This document shows, piece after piece, positions 8,626 to 16,978 of a stretch of DNA of 64,000 nucleotides. Below the pieces are notes generated by a model. That model was not told where the DNA came from, ran no database searches, and saw only the letters and a program-made list of their open reading frames with translations. Both the position numbers and the translations under genes were made by a program. Each line of letters begins with the position of its first letter. The first letter of the stretch is position 1. Source of the DNA: Streptomyces olindensis (GTDB lineage Bacteria > Actinomycetota > Actinomycetes > Streptomycetales > Streptomycetaceae); contig JJOH01000001.1 in NCBI GenBank assembly GCA_000696115.1, positions 186,001 to 250,000 of the forward strand. Reading direction: 5' to 3'.

Positions 8626-9692
8626 ACGAGGCGGGGGTCGGGGGCGAGGGCGGGGGCGGGGGCGGGGGCGGGCTGGGATCTGTCGAGGGCAGAGCGATGC
8701 CGGGCGAGGGCCGAGAGGTGCCGGGTGAGGCCGGGGTGGGATCGGCCGAAGCCTCGGCGGGGTCGGCGGGGCGCGGCGCCGGTTCGGTGGGAGGCCGGGC
8801 GTTGCTCGTCGTGGGGGACGTCATCACCGATGTCGTCGCGCGTCACCGGGGTCCGCTCGCGGTCGGCACGGACACGGTTGCCTCCATCCGCACGGTGCCG
8901 GGCGGGGCGGGCGCCAACGTCGCGTGCTGGGCCGCGCACGGGGGCGTTGCGGAGGTGCGGCTGCTCGGGCGTGTGGGGGCGGAGGCAGCCGCCTGGCATG
9001 AGCGTGAGCTGACGGCCCGGGGCGTGCGTCCCCGGCTCGTCGTCGACCCGCAGGCGCCGACCGGGACGGTGATCTGCCTGGTGGACGGGGGCGCTTCGGC
9101 GGAGCGGACGTTCCTCACCGACAGCGGCGCGTCGCTGCGGCTCGAACCGGCCGACTGGTCGGACACCCTGCTCGACGGGGTCGCCCGGCTTCATCTGTCG
9201 GGCTACCTGCTGTTCTCCGACTCGAGTCGCGCCCTGGTGACGCTGGCCCTGAACGCCGCACGCGCGCGTGGCGTGCCGGTGAGCCTGGACCCGGCGTCGG
9301 CCGGCTTCCTCGGGGAGCTCGGCGTCGAGCGGTTCCTGGCGCTCGTCGAGGGCGTGGACGTGCTGCTGCCCAGCCGGGACGAGGCGTGCCTGCTGACAGG
9401 GCTGACCGACGCGGCCGCGGCGGCTGCGGAACTGAGTCTGCGCATCCCACTGGTCGTCGCGAAGCAGGGCCATGAGGGAGCGCTCGTGGCCCGCTCGGGG
9501 AAGGTGTGCGCCCGCGTCCCGGCCGTACCGGCCACGGCACGGGACACCACGGGTGCCGGGGATGCCTTCACGGGGGCGTTCCTCGCCGCGCTGCTCTCGG
9601 GGGCGGGGCCGGAGGAGGCGGCGCGGGAGGGCTGCCGGGCGGGAGCGCGGGCGGTGGAGCAGGTGGGGGGCAGGCCGCCCTCGCAGGGCTGA
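8622..9692 (+). CDS. psuK: PfkB/ribokinase family carbohydrate kinase, probable pseudouridine kinase
   Basis: PfkB kinases phosphorylate a sugar or nucleoside hydroxyl with ATP. Motifs: GGAGANVACWAAHGG near residue 90 and the C-terminal ARDTTGAGDAFTGAF, with the anion hole and catalytic Asp. The ATG overlaps the psuG stop, so pseudouridine is the likely substrate (inference from context). The first 50 or so residues are a Gly/Ala/Glu-rich low-complexity extension not seen in PfkB enzymes, followed by ALLVVGDVITDVV where the fold begins. A later internal start would give a normal-length (about 300-residue) kinase. The symbol is therefore provisional. Confidence 0.82.
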   Translation: MNEAGVGGEGGGGGGGGLGSVEGRAMPGEGREVPGEAGVGSAEASAGSAGRGAGSVGGRALLVVGDVITDVVARHRGPLAVGTDTVASIRTVPGGAGANVACWAAHGGVAEVRLLGRVGAEAAAWHERELTARGVRPRLVVDPQAPTGTVICLVDGGASAERTFLTDSGASLRLEPADWSDTLLDGVARLHLSGYLLFSDSSRALVTLALNAARARGVPVSLDPASAGFLGELGVERFLALVEGVDVLLPSRDEACLLTGLTDAAAAAAELSLRIPLVVAKQGHEGALVARSGKVCARVPAVPATARDTTGAGDAFTGAFLAALLSGAGPEEAAREGCRAGARAVEQVGGRPPSQG

Positions 9693-9768
9693 CGGCGGCG
9701 CTCACCCGACGGCTCGTCCCAGGTCGAAGGACGGACGGCGCGTATCCGACCGGGCGACGCGGTCCGGT

Positions 9769-9827
9769 TCACGGCGCCTCCCGCTGCTTGCGCCGCCCGG
9801 CTCACGGCGCCTCCCGCTGCTTGCGCC
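9769..9827. repeat. 26-bp direct repeat covering a gene's stop codon
   Basis: Two identical 26-mers (9769-9794 and 9802-9827), each starting TCACGGCGCCTCCCGC, lie 33 bp apart. The right copy is the last codons and stop of the methyltransferase gene. The left copy lies in the gap toward the psuK end. It looks like a duplicated gene terminus. Confidence 0.85.
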
Positions 9828-10605
9828 CCCACGCCGAGATCATCGGTGCCGTCGTCAGATCGAGCACTCCGGAGGTGACGTTCACGAGATGCCGGTCGAT
9901 CTCCTGGTCCGTGGCGAGGCCCGCGGTCACCAGTTGGTCCCGGATCTGGCGGATCGTGACGGACTCCAGGGCCGCGCAGGCCGGCGAGGCGAGGGGGAAG
10001 TAGGCGTCCGCGTGGACACGGGTCAGACCGGCCTCCCTGAGCAGGCGCGGCAGGGTGCGGCCGCAGGGGAGTTCGGTCCCGCGGTCGGCGAGCAGCTTGC
10101 GGAAGCCCTGCCGCAGCCGGTTCGCGAGCTGCTGCTCGGGACCGTACTCGTCGGGGCAGAGCAGGGGCTGAAGGCCGGGGTCGGCGTCCTCGACGAGAAG
10201 CCGCCCGCCGGGGCGCAGGGCCGTGACCATGGACCGCAGAGCCTGCTCCCGGTCGGTGACGTGGACGAGGGCGAGGCGGGCGTGCACCAGGTCGAAGCCC
10301 TCCCCCGGCGGGTCCTGCGCGCCGAGGTCGTGGGCGCGCACCTCGACGGGCGGCCGGGCGGCCGGGGCGAGCCGTGCGGTGTCGGTGTCGGTCGCGACGA
10401 CGCGTCCGGTCGGTCCGACCTTCTTCGCCAGCCAGGACACCACGGAGGTGCCGGCACCGACCTCCCAGCACCGCCAGCCGGATCCGATGCCGAGCGCTTC
10501 GAGATGCCGGAACGTCGTGGGGTCGAAGAGGGCGGCGAAGGCGCTGAAGTGCTCTGCCGCCTCGGGCCGCCGGTTGTCGAGGAGGTGCCCATCGGTTCGC
10601 GTCAT
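9802..10605 (-). CDS. Class I SAM-dependent methyltransferase
   Basis: A 267-residue methyltransferase-fold protein. Motif I is CWEVGAGTSVVSWLAKKVG, the acidic end of beta-2 is VVATDTDTARL, and motif post-I/IV is FDLVHARLALVHV, followed by ALRPGGRLLVEDADPG. These bind S-adenosylmethionine; the acceptor substrate is unknown. The ATG at 10605 is chosen because family members start with a short RRPEAAEHFSAFA-type helix; the frame is open further upstream. No clear ribosome binding site. Its 3' end, including the stop, is duplicated downstream. Confidence 0.85.
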   Translation of the reverse strand: MTRTDGHLLDNRRPEAAEHFSAFAALFDPTTFRHLEALGIGSGWRCWEVGAGTSVVSWLAKKVGPTGRVVATDTDTARLAPAARPPVEVRAHDLGAQDPPGEGFDLVHARLALVHVTDREQALRSMVTALRPGGRLLVEDADPGLQPLLCPDEYGPEQQLANRLRQGFRKLLADRGTELPCGRTLPRLLREAGLTRVHADAYFPLASPACAALESVTIRQIRDQLVTAGLATDQEIDRHLVNVTSGVLDLTTAPMISAWGRKQREAP

Positions 10606-10833
10606 GCCGCGATCATCCCAGTTGCCCCACTTGTCGGTAATGGTCGACGCACCGGTATGAAGAACCGCGTCGACGCTCCGGCACGGAGAGCTCGTGGCGC
10701 GTCGTTCGTCCACAGCCGGGAACCAAGCGGAACGAGGCGTTTCCACAGGCTTACCCGCAGCTCACGTCGGCCTGGCAGACTGACGCGCCAAGGCGCAGGA
10801 ACGGCGCGAGGAGTTCCACGCAAGGAGATCCGG

Positions 10834-11961
10834 ATGTCCATGGCAGGGAATCTGCGGAAGGTCACGAACCTCGGCGGGGTCGGCGGCCTGCGCAGAGTGG
10901 CTCGGCTGGCCCGGCGGCGCCCGCGCGTCGACCTGAGCCACCCGGCCCGGTCCCCGCTGGGCTCCTCGGTGGTGAACTGCGTGACGTACCGGGATGGCGT
11001 CCGCACCCCGGCGCGCGGCGATCTGGTGGACGTCGTGGAGCGGGTGCGCAAGAGCCGGGACGGCTTCGTCTGGCTCGGTCTGCACGAGCCGAACGACCAG
11101 GAGTTCGCGGGCATCGCCGAGCTCTTCGACCTCCACCCACTGGCGGTGGAGGACGCCGTCGAGGCCCACCAGCGACCCAAGCTGGAGCGCTACGGCGAAA
11201 CGCTCTTCGCGGTGTTCAAGACCGTCTGCTACGTGGAGCACGAGGAACTCACGGCCACCAGCGAGGTGGTGAACACCGGCGAGATCATGGTGTTCGTCGG
11301 AGAGGACTTCGTGATCACGGTGCGGCACGGGCGGCACGGCTCGCTGGGCCCGCTGCGCGAGGAGCTGGAGTCCGACCCCCAGCAGCTGGCCAAGGGCCCG
11401 TCCGCGGTGCTGCACGCCATCGCGGACCATGTGGTCGACGACTATCTGACCGTCACGGACTCGGTGCACGAGGACATCGACCAGGTCGAGACGGACGTGT
11501 TCGCGGAGAACGGCGCGCGGGCGGACCCGGGGCGCATCTACCAGCTCAAGCGTGAACTGCTGGAGCTGAAGCGGGCGGTGGTGCCGCTCAGCCGACCGCT
11601 GGAGGACCTCGCCACCCGGCCGATCCGCGTGGTCGACCCCGAGATACAGGCGTACTTCCGCGATGTCTCGGACCACCTGCTGCGGGCGAAGGAGCAGATC
11701 GCCGCCTTCGACGAACTCCTCAACTCCATCCTGCAGGCACACCTGGCGCAGGTCACGGTCGCACAGAACGAGGACATGCGGAAGATCACGGCATGGGCCG
11801 CGATCATCGCCGTGCCGACGATGGTGTGCGGGGTGTACGGCATGAACTTCGACCACATGCCGGAGCTGCACTGGAAGTACGGCTACGGCATGGTCATCGG
11901 CGTCATATCCGTCGCGTGCCTGGCGCTGTACCGGGCGTTCCGGCGCAGCGGGTGGCTCTGA
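10834..11961 (+). CDS. corA: Magnesium/cobalt transport protein CorA
   Basis: CorA-family divalent cation channel in the cytoplasmic membrane, a pentamer with a large cytosolic funnel. The 375-residue protein has the alpha/beta cytosolic domain (about 45-200), a long coiled-coil stalk (SVHEDIDQVETDVFAEN to NEDMRKIT) and two C-terminal membrane helices separated by the loop beginning YGMNF (GMN at 336-338), the selectivity signature. An Arg-rich N-terminal 35 residues precede the domain. AAGGAG is well spaced before the ATG at 10834; the frame upstream is open but unlike CorA. Confidence 0.95.
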   Translation: MSMAGNLRKVTNLGGVGGLRRVARLARRRPRVDLSHPARSPLGSSVVNCVTYRDGVRTPARGDLVDVVERVRKSRDGFVWLGLHEPNDQEFAGIAELFDLHPLAVEDAVEAHQRPKLERYGETLFAVFKTVCYVEHEELTATSEVVNTGEIMVFVGEDFVITVRHGRHGSLGPLREELESDPQQLAKGPSAVLHAIADHVVDDYLTVTDSVHEDIDQVETDVFAENGARADPGRIYQLKRELLELKRAVVPLSRPLEDLATRPIRVVDPEIQAYFRDVSDHLLRAKEQIAAFDELLNSILQAHLAQVTVAQNEDMRKITAWAAIIAVPTMVCGVYGMNFDHMPELHWKYGYGMVIGVISVACLALYRAFRRSGWL

Positions 11962-12001
11962 CCAGGGCGGGTGACCCGCGCGAGAGCCTCACCGGGGTGA
12001 C

Positions 12002-12427
12002 CTACGAAGTGGTCCTGGCGTAGACGCTCCCGGCCCAGGACGCGATCTGGTCGCTCGCCAGGTGTCGGGCGAGGTCGGCTTCGCTGATCATGCCGACCAG
12101 GCGCTTGTCCCGGATGACGGGCAGCCGGCGGATCTGGTGCTCCTGCATCTCGCGGAGCACCTCGCTGACATCGGCGTCCGCGTCGATCCAGCGGGGGGTG
12201 CCCTGGGCCATCTCGCCCGCGGTGACCCTGGCCGGGTCGTGGCCCATGGCGACGCAGCCGACGACGATGTCGCGGTCGGTGAGGATGCCGCAGAGCCGCT
12301 CGTTCTCGTCGCTGATGGGCAGGGCTCCGACGTTCAGTTCGCGCATGAGCTGGGCGGCGCGGTCGAGGGTTTCGTGGGCGGGGATCCACTGGGCGCCGCG
12401 GTGCATGATGTCTCCGGCGGTGGTCAT
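12002..12427 (-). CDS. CBS domain pair protein
   Basis: A 141-residue protein made only of two CBS domains (about 7-60 and 72-128). These bind adenine nucleotides or SAM and report energy state. Typical blocks are LDRAAQLMRELNVGALPI with GILTDRDIVV, and VSEVLREMQEHQIRRLPVI with GMISEADLARHLA. Stand-alone CBS pairs of this kind are common and often stress-linked in actinomycetes; the partner is unknown. GGGAGGT precedes the ATG. It is convergent with corA, and the 40-bp gap holds GCGGG-TGA-CCCGC, a weak hairpin. Confidence 0.9.
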   Translation of the reverse strand: MTTAGDIMHRGAQWIPAHETLDRAAQLMRELNVGALPISDENERLCGILTDRDIVVGCVAMGHDPARVTAGEMAQGTPRWIDADADVSEVLREMQEHQIRRLPVIRDKRLVGMISEADLARHLASDQIASWAGSVYARTTS

Positions 12428-12609
12428 GGGGTACCTCCCGGTGCCGGACGGCCGGCGCGGCGCCGGACGCACCGCGAGTCCCGGCGCCCTTCGTTCGCCC
12501 TTCATTCTCGCCGTGCCGCCGGATGCCCGCACACGGGGACGACGTCCGCGTCGAGTGGCCCAGACGGCACCATGCCGACGCACCGCACCCGGCCGCACAG
12601 TGGCTCCCC

Positions 12610-12645
12610 GGCTGTCCGGCCGCCCTGACGCCCGACCGGACAGCC
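12610..12645 (-). terminator. Hairpin downstream of the uridine-kinase-like gene
   Basis: A perfect 10-bp inverted repeat, GGCTGTCCGG (12610-12619) and CCGGACAGCC (12636-12645), begins 2 bp beyond the stop codon of the minus-strand gene. No T-run. Placement and strength fit a terminator. The rest of the 220-bp gap to the CBS gene start shows nothing else recognisable. Confidence 0.65.
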
Positions 12646-12647
12646 GC

Positions 12648-13289
12648 TCAGCCACCCCACGCAGGGTGGCGAGGATCGTCGGCCCGTACCAGGACGTCGG
12701 CCGTGCCCGCCGGGTCGGTCTCCTGTTCGTAGCGCTCGAAGGCCGGCAGGGTCCAGTGCTCGGCCTCGGGCGTGCGGCGGCGCAGGGCGCCCGGGGAGAG
12801 CAGGACGTGGACGCTCAGATCGAGGGGGAACCAGTGTCGGAGGAGGAAGGGTCCGTGCAGCAACAGCACGCCACCGCGCGGGAGTTGGACGTAGGGGCTG
12901 CGGGTCGCCCGGTCGGCGGCCGGGTCCCACAGGTCGGGCAGGACGCGGCCGTCGCCGTCGGCGTCGAGGGGACCGAACACCTCGCGCCACAGGGCGCCGG
13001 TGTCGTACCAGCCGCTGTAGTAGGCCTCGACGTCCCGGTGGCCGTACTCCAGCCGCACGGAGGCGGGGCGCAGGAATCCCTCGGTTCCCACCACGAGCGA
13101 GGAGCGGCCGCGCACGCGCAGCGCTTCCGAGACCCGCTGGGCGAGGTCGCCCGGGCGGGCGGCCGGGGCGCCGTCGAAGGCGATGCGCGGCCAGGGACTG
13201 CCGTCGGCGGGCTCCAGGTCGAGCAGGCGCTCGGCGAGCAGGTCGCCGAGCCGGTCCCAGGTGATCGCTTCGAGTCGCACACGGCCCAT
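12648..13289 (-). CDS. Uridine-kinase-like protein with degenerate P-loop
   Basis: A 213-residue protein of the uridine kinase/phosphoribulokinase-like type. After the first strand, IAFDGAPAARPGDLAQRV takes the place of the P-loop, but the GxxxxGK[ST] lysine and Ser/Thr are absent (ARPGDLA). Downstream blocks are preserved: an LEYGHRDVEAYYSGWYDTGAL segment matches the substrate and lid region, GGVLLLHGPFLLRHW is the Walker-B-like strand, and HVLLSPGALRRRT follows. ATP use by the normal mechanism is doubtful; it may bind nucleoside or be regulatory. It is divergent from the DUF2293 gene, 93 bp away. Confidence 0.75.
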   Translation of the reverse strand: MGRVRLEAITWDRLGDLLAERLLDLEPADGSPWPRIAFDGAPAARPGDLAQRVSEALRVRGRSSLVVGTEGFLRPASVRLEYGHRDVEAYYSGWYDTGALWREVFGPLDADGDGRVLPDLWDPAADRATRSPYVQLPRGGVLLLHGPFLLRHWFPLDLSVHVLLSPGALRRRTPEAEHWTLPAFERYEQETDPAGTADVLVRADDPRHPAWGG

Positions 13290-13382
13290 GATGCGCCAGG
13301 CCGCGGCGGGGCGTCCCGGAGGCCGCCGTCGTCTCCGGCGGCGCACGTGGTGCGTGCTGTCGTCAGGGGGAATGAACCCCGT

Positions 13383-14081
13383 ATGGCCCCTCGTGCGACG
13401 CTCCCGCCCCACCCCGGACCGCTCGTCTTCCAGCCCCTGAAGCGGCGGCACTGCGCCGAGTGCCGACGGGGGCCGCTGCCGCTGCTCGTCCTGGAGGACA
13501 GCGCCCCGCGCTGCCTCGACTGCGCCGACCTCGGGCATCTGGTGTTCCTGCCGCGCGGCGACACGGCGCTGACGCGCAGAGCACGGGAGGAGAGCGCGCT
13601 GTCGGCGGTGGTCGTGCGGTTCAACCGGCGCCAGAGCCGTTACGAGCGGCAGGGCGTCCTGGTCGAGGAGGAGGCGCTCGCCAGGGCCGAGCAGCGGTGC
13701 CTCGCGGACGCAGAGGCGCGACGGCGGCGCCGGATGCGGGACGCGCGGCGGCGGGAGGCCCAGGACGAACTGTTCGCCCATGCGTTCGCGACGGAGATAC
13801 GGCGGCTGTTCCCGGGATGCCCGCCCGACCGGGCGCGGGCCATCGCCGCGCACGCCTCGGAGCGGGGCAGCGGCCGCGTGGGCCGCAGCGCGGCGGGGCG
13901 GGCGCTGACCGAGGGGGCGGTGACCTCGGCGGTGGTGGCGTCGGTACGGCATCTGGACACGCCGTACGACCGGTTGCTGATGAGCGGCGTGCCGCGGCAC
14001 GAGGCACGGCGGCGGATCTCGGCGGCGGTGGAAACGGTGCTGAGGGGGTGGACCGAGGCGGGGCTCGGTTCCGCGGGGTGA
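13383..14081 (+). CDS. DUF2293 domain protein with N-terminal zinc-ribbon-like cysteines
   Basis: A 232-residue protein of unknown function. Two CxxC pairs (HCAEC and RCLDC, about residues 21-46) suggest a small zinc site. A very Arg-rich helical segment follows (about 95-125). The C-terminal 90 residues match DUF2293 (AVVASVRHLDTPYDRLLMSG and HEARRRISAAVETVLRGW). The basic character suggests nucleic acid contact, which is inference. The ATG at 13383 starts just before the conserved part. The following 166 bp to the next gene show no feature. Confidence 0.75.
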   Translation: MAPRATLPPHPGPLVFQPLKRRHCAECRRGPLPLLVLEDSAPRCLDCADLGHLVFLPRGDTALTRRAREESALSAVVVRFNRRQSRYERQGVLVEEEALARAEQRCLADAEARRRRRMRDARRREAQDELFAHAFATEIRRLFPGCPPDRARAIAAHASERGSGRVGRSAAGRALTEGAVTSAVVASVRHLDTPYDRLLMSGVPRHEARRRISAAVETVLRGWTEAGLGSAG

Positions 14082-14247
14082 TGTGAGAGGCGCGCCTGGT
14101 TCGAGGGCCGTGGACATGCGGCGGTCGTGGACGTTCTCGTATGCCCTCGCGCCGCTCGGCCATGGTCTCTGTGATCGTGCGGGATTTCACTTGTGGTGAG
14201 GCAGGGCGCCGGGCAGGATCCCGGCTCGACGGGCGGGAGAGGCTGAC

Positions 14248-14727
14248 ATGATCGACGGACCGTACTTCGTGCTGACGGTGCTGGGTGTGCTCGGGACGGG
14301 CCTGGTGGCCGGGGTGTTCTGCGGCTTCTCGACGTTCGTCATGCGGGGCCTGGCCGCGCTGCCGCCGGCGCAGGGGGTCGCCGCGATGAAGGCGATCAAC
14401 GTGGCCGCGGTGACACCGCCCTTCATGGCCGTGTTCCTCGGCTCGGCCGTGCTGTGCGCGGTGATCGCCGTGGTGACGTTCGTGCTGTGGCCGGAGGAAG
14501 GGACGGTGGAACTGCTGGTGGGCAGTGCGCTGTACCTGTTCGGCTCCTTCGGACTGACGATGGTCGCGAACGTGCCGCGCAACGAGGCGCTGGCCAACCT
14601 GGAGCCGGGCACGTCGGAGGCGGCCGCGTACTGGCCGGCGTACGTGCGCGAGTGGACGATGTGGAACCACGTCCGCGCGGTCGCCTCGGCCGGGGCGGCC
14701 CTGGCGTACGTGCTGGCTCTCACCTGA
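14248..14727 (+). CDS. DUF1772 (anthrone oxygenase-like) membrane protein
   Basis: A 159-residue protein with four hydrophobic segments (about 5-33, 62-85, 88-108 and 140-158). It matches DUF1772, a family that includes cofactor-less anthrone oxygenases of aromatic polyketide pathways and many uncharacterised membrane proteins. The conserved VPRNEALANL-type loop and WNHVRAVASAGAALAY near the C-terminus are present. GGGAGAGG precedes the ATG. No polyketide genes are nearby, so no oxygenase role is claimed. The stop codon overlaps the first copy of a tandem repeat. Confidence 0.8.
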   Translation: MIDGPYFVLTVLGVLGTGLVAGVFCGFSTFVMRGLAALPPAQGVAAMKAINVAAVTPPFMAVFLGSAVLCAVIAVVTFVLWPEEGTVELLVGSALYLFGSFGLTMVANVPRNEALANLEPGTSEAAAYWPAYVREWTMWNHVRAVASAGAALAYVLALT

Positions 14728-14801
14728 CGCCCGCACCCACCCGACGCACGCACCCACCCGACGCCCGCACCCACCCGACGCCCCCATCCACCCGACGCCC
14801 G
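14726..14801. repeat. 17-bp tandem repeat starting at a stop codon
   Basis: Four and a half units of GACGCCCGCACCCACCC or close variants (14726, 14743, 14760, 14777, then a partial). The first unit includes the last two bases of the DUF1772 stop. The repeat lies in the 179-bp gap before gltD; the remainder of that gap shows no strong promoter that I could pick out. Confidence 0.9.
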
Positions 14802-14906
14802 GGCCACACGGCGACAGGCACCGGCCCGGAGGCGGACGTATCGTGGCGAAAGGAGTGCCGCCCGACGAGGCACGGCCTGTCATACGCGCACGCAAGGAAG
14901 ACGGCC

Positions 14907-16397
14907 ATGGCCGATCCCAAGGGTTTCATGACCACGCCCCGCCAGGACTGGCCGCGCAGGCCGGTCGAGGAGCGGGTGCGGGACTGGAACGAGGTGTATG
15001 TCCCCGGCGCGCTGCTGCCGATCATCGGCAAGCAGGCCGATCGCTGCATGGACTGCGGCATCCCCTTCTGCCACGAAGCCTGTCCGCTGGGCAATCTGAT
15101 CCCCGAGTGGAACGACCTGGTGTCGCGGGAGGACTGGCGGGCCGCCGCCGACCGGCTGCACGCCACGAACAACTTCCCGGAGTTCACCGGCCGGTTGTGC
15201 CCGGCGCCGTGCGAGGCGGGATGCGTGCTGGCGATCAACCAGCCGGCCGTCACGATCAAGAACGTCGAGTGCGCGATCGCCGACCGGGCGTGGGAGGAGG
15301 GCTTCGCGCCGCCGCGCCCGCCGGAACGGCTCTCCGGCAAGACGGTCGCGGTGATCGGCTCGGGCCCCACCGGACTGGCAGCGGCCCAGCAGCTGACCCG
15401 GGCCGGGCACACGGTCGCGGTGTACGAGCGGGACGACCGACTCGGCGGGCTGATGCGGTACGGCATTCCCGCGTTCAAGATGGAGAAGCACCATCTGGAG
15501 CGGCGGCTGGAGCAGATGCGGGCCGAGGGGACCAAGTTCCGTACGTCGACGGCGGTCGGGCGGGACATCGGGGCCGATGAGCTGCGGACTCGCTACGACG
15601 CCGTGGTGATCGCGACCGGGGCGACGGCCTGGCGGGAACTTCCCGTGCCAGGACGGGGGTTGACGGGGGTTCACCAGGCGATGGAGTACCTGCCGCTGGC
15701 CAACCGGGTCTGCGAGGGCGACCTGGAGACGTCCCCGCTGTCGGCCGCCGGGAAGCACGTCGTCATCGTCGGCGGCGGCGACACCGGGGCGGACTGCCTG
15801 GGCACGGCCGTACGGGAGGGCGCCGCGTCCGTGACCCAGCTGGACATCTACGCGCTGCCGGGCGTCGAGCGCGACGAGGACACCGAGCCCTGGCCGACGT
15901 ATCCGGTGCGGCTCTACCGGCTGTCCGCCGCGCACGAGGAGGCGCGTGACCTGCGGACCGCTCCGGTGGCCGACGCGGACGCGCGACTGTTCGCGGCGTC
16001 CACACTGCGCTTCGACGGCGACGCGGAGGGGCATGTCCGGTCGCTGCACCTGGTCGAGGTGGACGCGCGGCGCCGCCCGGTGGACGGCACCGGGCGGACG
16101 CTCCCCGCCGACCTCGTGCTGCTCGCCCTCGGCTTCACCGGTCCCGACCGGCAGGACGGGCTCGTCGACCAGCTGGGGCTGGAGCTGGAGCCCCGCGGCA
16201 CCATCGCGCGGGACGCCGCTTTCGCCACCAACGTGCCCGGCGTGTTCGCGGCGGGGGACGCCGCCCGGGGCCAGTCGCTCATCGTCTGGGCGATCGCCGA
16301 GGGGCGGGCGGTGGCGGCAGCAGTCGACCGTCATCTGACGGGCAGTTCCACGCTGCCGGCCCCGATCGGCCCGTACGACCGGCCCATGGCGGTGTAG
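14907..16397 (+). CDS. gltD: Glutamate synthase small subunit-like FAD/NAD(P)H oxidoreductase
   Basis: GltD-type subunit that passes electrons from NADPH through FAD and iron-sulfur clusters. The 496-residue protein has the N-terminal cysteine cluster Cys47-Cys50-Cys55-Cys59 and CPAPCEAGC for two 4Fe-4S centres, the FAD Rossmann motif [15 protein letters not shown], the NADPH motif [12 protein letters not shown], and [18 protein letters not shown] near the end. No gltB (large subunit) lies next to it, so it is an orphan copy that may serve another partner or act with a distant GltB. The ATG at 14907 precedes the usual MADPKGFM start. Its 3' end is duplicated. Confidence 0.9.
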   Translation: MADPKGFMTTPRQDWPRRPVEERVRDWNEVYVPGALLPIIGKQADRCMDCGIPFCHEACPLGNLIPEWNDLVSREDWRAAADRLHATNNFPEFTGRLCPAPCEAGCVLAINQPAVTIKNVECAIADRAWEEGFAPPRPPERLSGKTVAVIGSGPTGLAAAQQLTRAGHTVAVYERDDRLGGLMRYGIPAFKMEKHHLERRLEQMRAEGTKFRTSTAVGRDIGADELRTRYDAVVIATGATAWRELPVPGRGLTGVHQAMEYLPLANRVCEGDLETSPLSAAGKHVVIVGGGDTGADCLGTAVREGAASVTQLDIYALPGVERDEDTEPWPTYPVRLYRLSAAHEEARDLRTAPVADADARLFAASTLRFDGDAEGHVRSLHLVEVDARRRPVDGTGRTLPADLVLLALGFTGPDRQDGLVDQLGLELEPRGTIARDAAFATNVPGVFAAGDAARGQSLIVWAIAEGRAVAAAVDRHLTGSSTLPAPIGPYDRPMAV

Positions 16398-16440
16398 CCG
16401 CCGACCGGCCCGTACGACCGTCCATGACCGTGTAGCCGCC
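16368..16440. repeat. Imperfect tandem duplication of the gltD 3' end
   Basis: 16368-16402 and 16407-16440 are near copies starting GGCCCGTACGACCG and ending TGTAGCCGCC, period 39. Both contain the gltD stop trinucleotide TAG. The right copy is non-coding and occupies most of the 48-bp gap to the next gene. Confidence 0.85.
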
Positions 16441-16445
16441 CCGGG

Positions 16446-16931
16446 TCACCTCTCGTCCGTCCCCGCCACCTTCCCCGTGGACAGCGCCACCCGGTTCCAC
16501 GTGTTGATCGTGAAGATCAGGGCGAGCACCTGCGCCAGTTCCCGCTCGTCGAACTGTGCGGCGGCCTCGGCGTAGACGTCGTCCGGGACGCCGGCGTCGG
16601 CGACCAGGGTCACCGCCTCCGTGAGGGCGAGAGCCGCCTGTTCCCGCTCGGTGAAGAAGTGGCGGGCCTCGCGCCACACGGCGACCATGTGCAGCCGGTC
16701 CTCGCTCTCGCCGGCCTTGCGGGCGTCGTTGGTGTGCATGTGGAGGCAGTACGCGCAGTGGTTGAGGTGCGAGGCGCGGATCTGGATCAGTTCGACGAGG
16801 GCCGGGTCGAGGCCCTCCCGGGCGGCGGCGTCGAAGGCGATGAGGGCCCGGAAGGCCTTCGGGGCGGACTTCGCGAACTCCAGCCGGGGCGCCTTCACGG
16901 GGGTGGTGTTCGTGCTCGTGTTCGTCGTCAT
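16446..16931 (-). CDS. AhpD-like / carboxymuconolactone decarboxylase family protein
   Basis: A 161-residue AhpD-fold protein. The redox motif HCAYCLHMH gives Cys59, Cys62 and His66, the alkylhydroperoxidase-D arrangement. The rest (RLHMVAVWREARHFFTERE and FTINTWNRVALS) is the usual helical core. It probably reduces a peroxide or acts as a thiol oxidoreductase; the electron donor is unknown. The ATG at 16931 starts a short Thr/Asn-rich tail before the domain. It is divergent from a MocR regulator with 47 bp between, so it is the probable target of that regulator. Confidence 0.88.
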   Translation of the reverse strand: MTTNTSTNTTPVKAPRLEFAKSAPKAFRALIAFDAAAREGLDPALVELIQIRASHLNHCAYCLHMHTNDARKAGESEDRLHMVAVWREARHFFTEREQAALALTEAVTLVADAGVPDDVYAEAAAQFDERELAQVLALIFTINTWNRVALSTGKVAGTDER

Positions 16932-16940
16932 GCCCTTCAA

Positions 16941-16969
16941 CCTACGGGCCGGAAAGACCCCCTGTAGGG
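16941..16969. promoter_or_regulatory. Inverted repeat in the AhpD/MocR intergenic region
   Basis: CCTAC (16941-16945) pairs with GTAGG (16964-16968), and CCCTGTAGGG (16960-16969) is itself a 4-bp stem with GT between. In a 47-bp divergent gap this is the natural operator candidate for the MocR protein. No experiment supports it. Confidence 0.4.
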
Positions 16970-16978
16970 TGCATTTCC

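Noticed and set aside
10620..10640. TTGTCGGTA as another RecA-NDp element
   Set aside because: Last base of the motif is wrong, no TANNNT at 8 bp, and it points away from the nearest starts.
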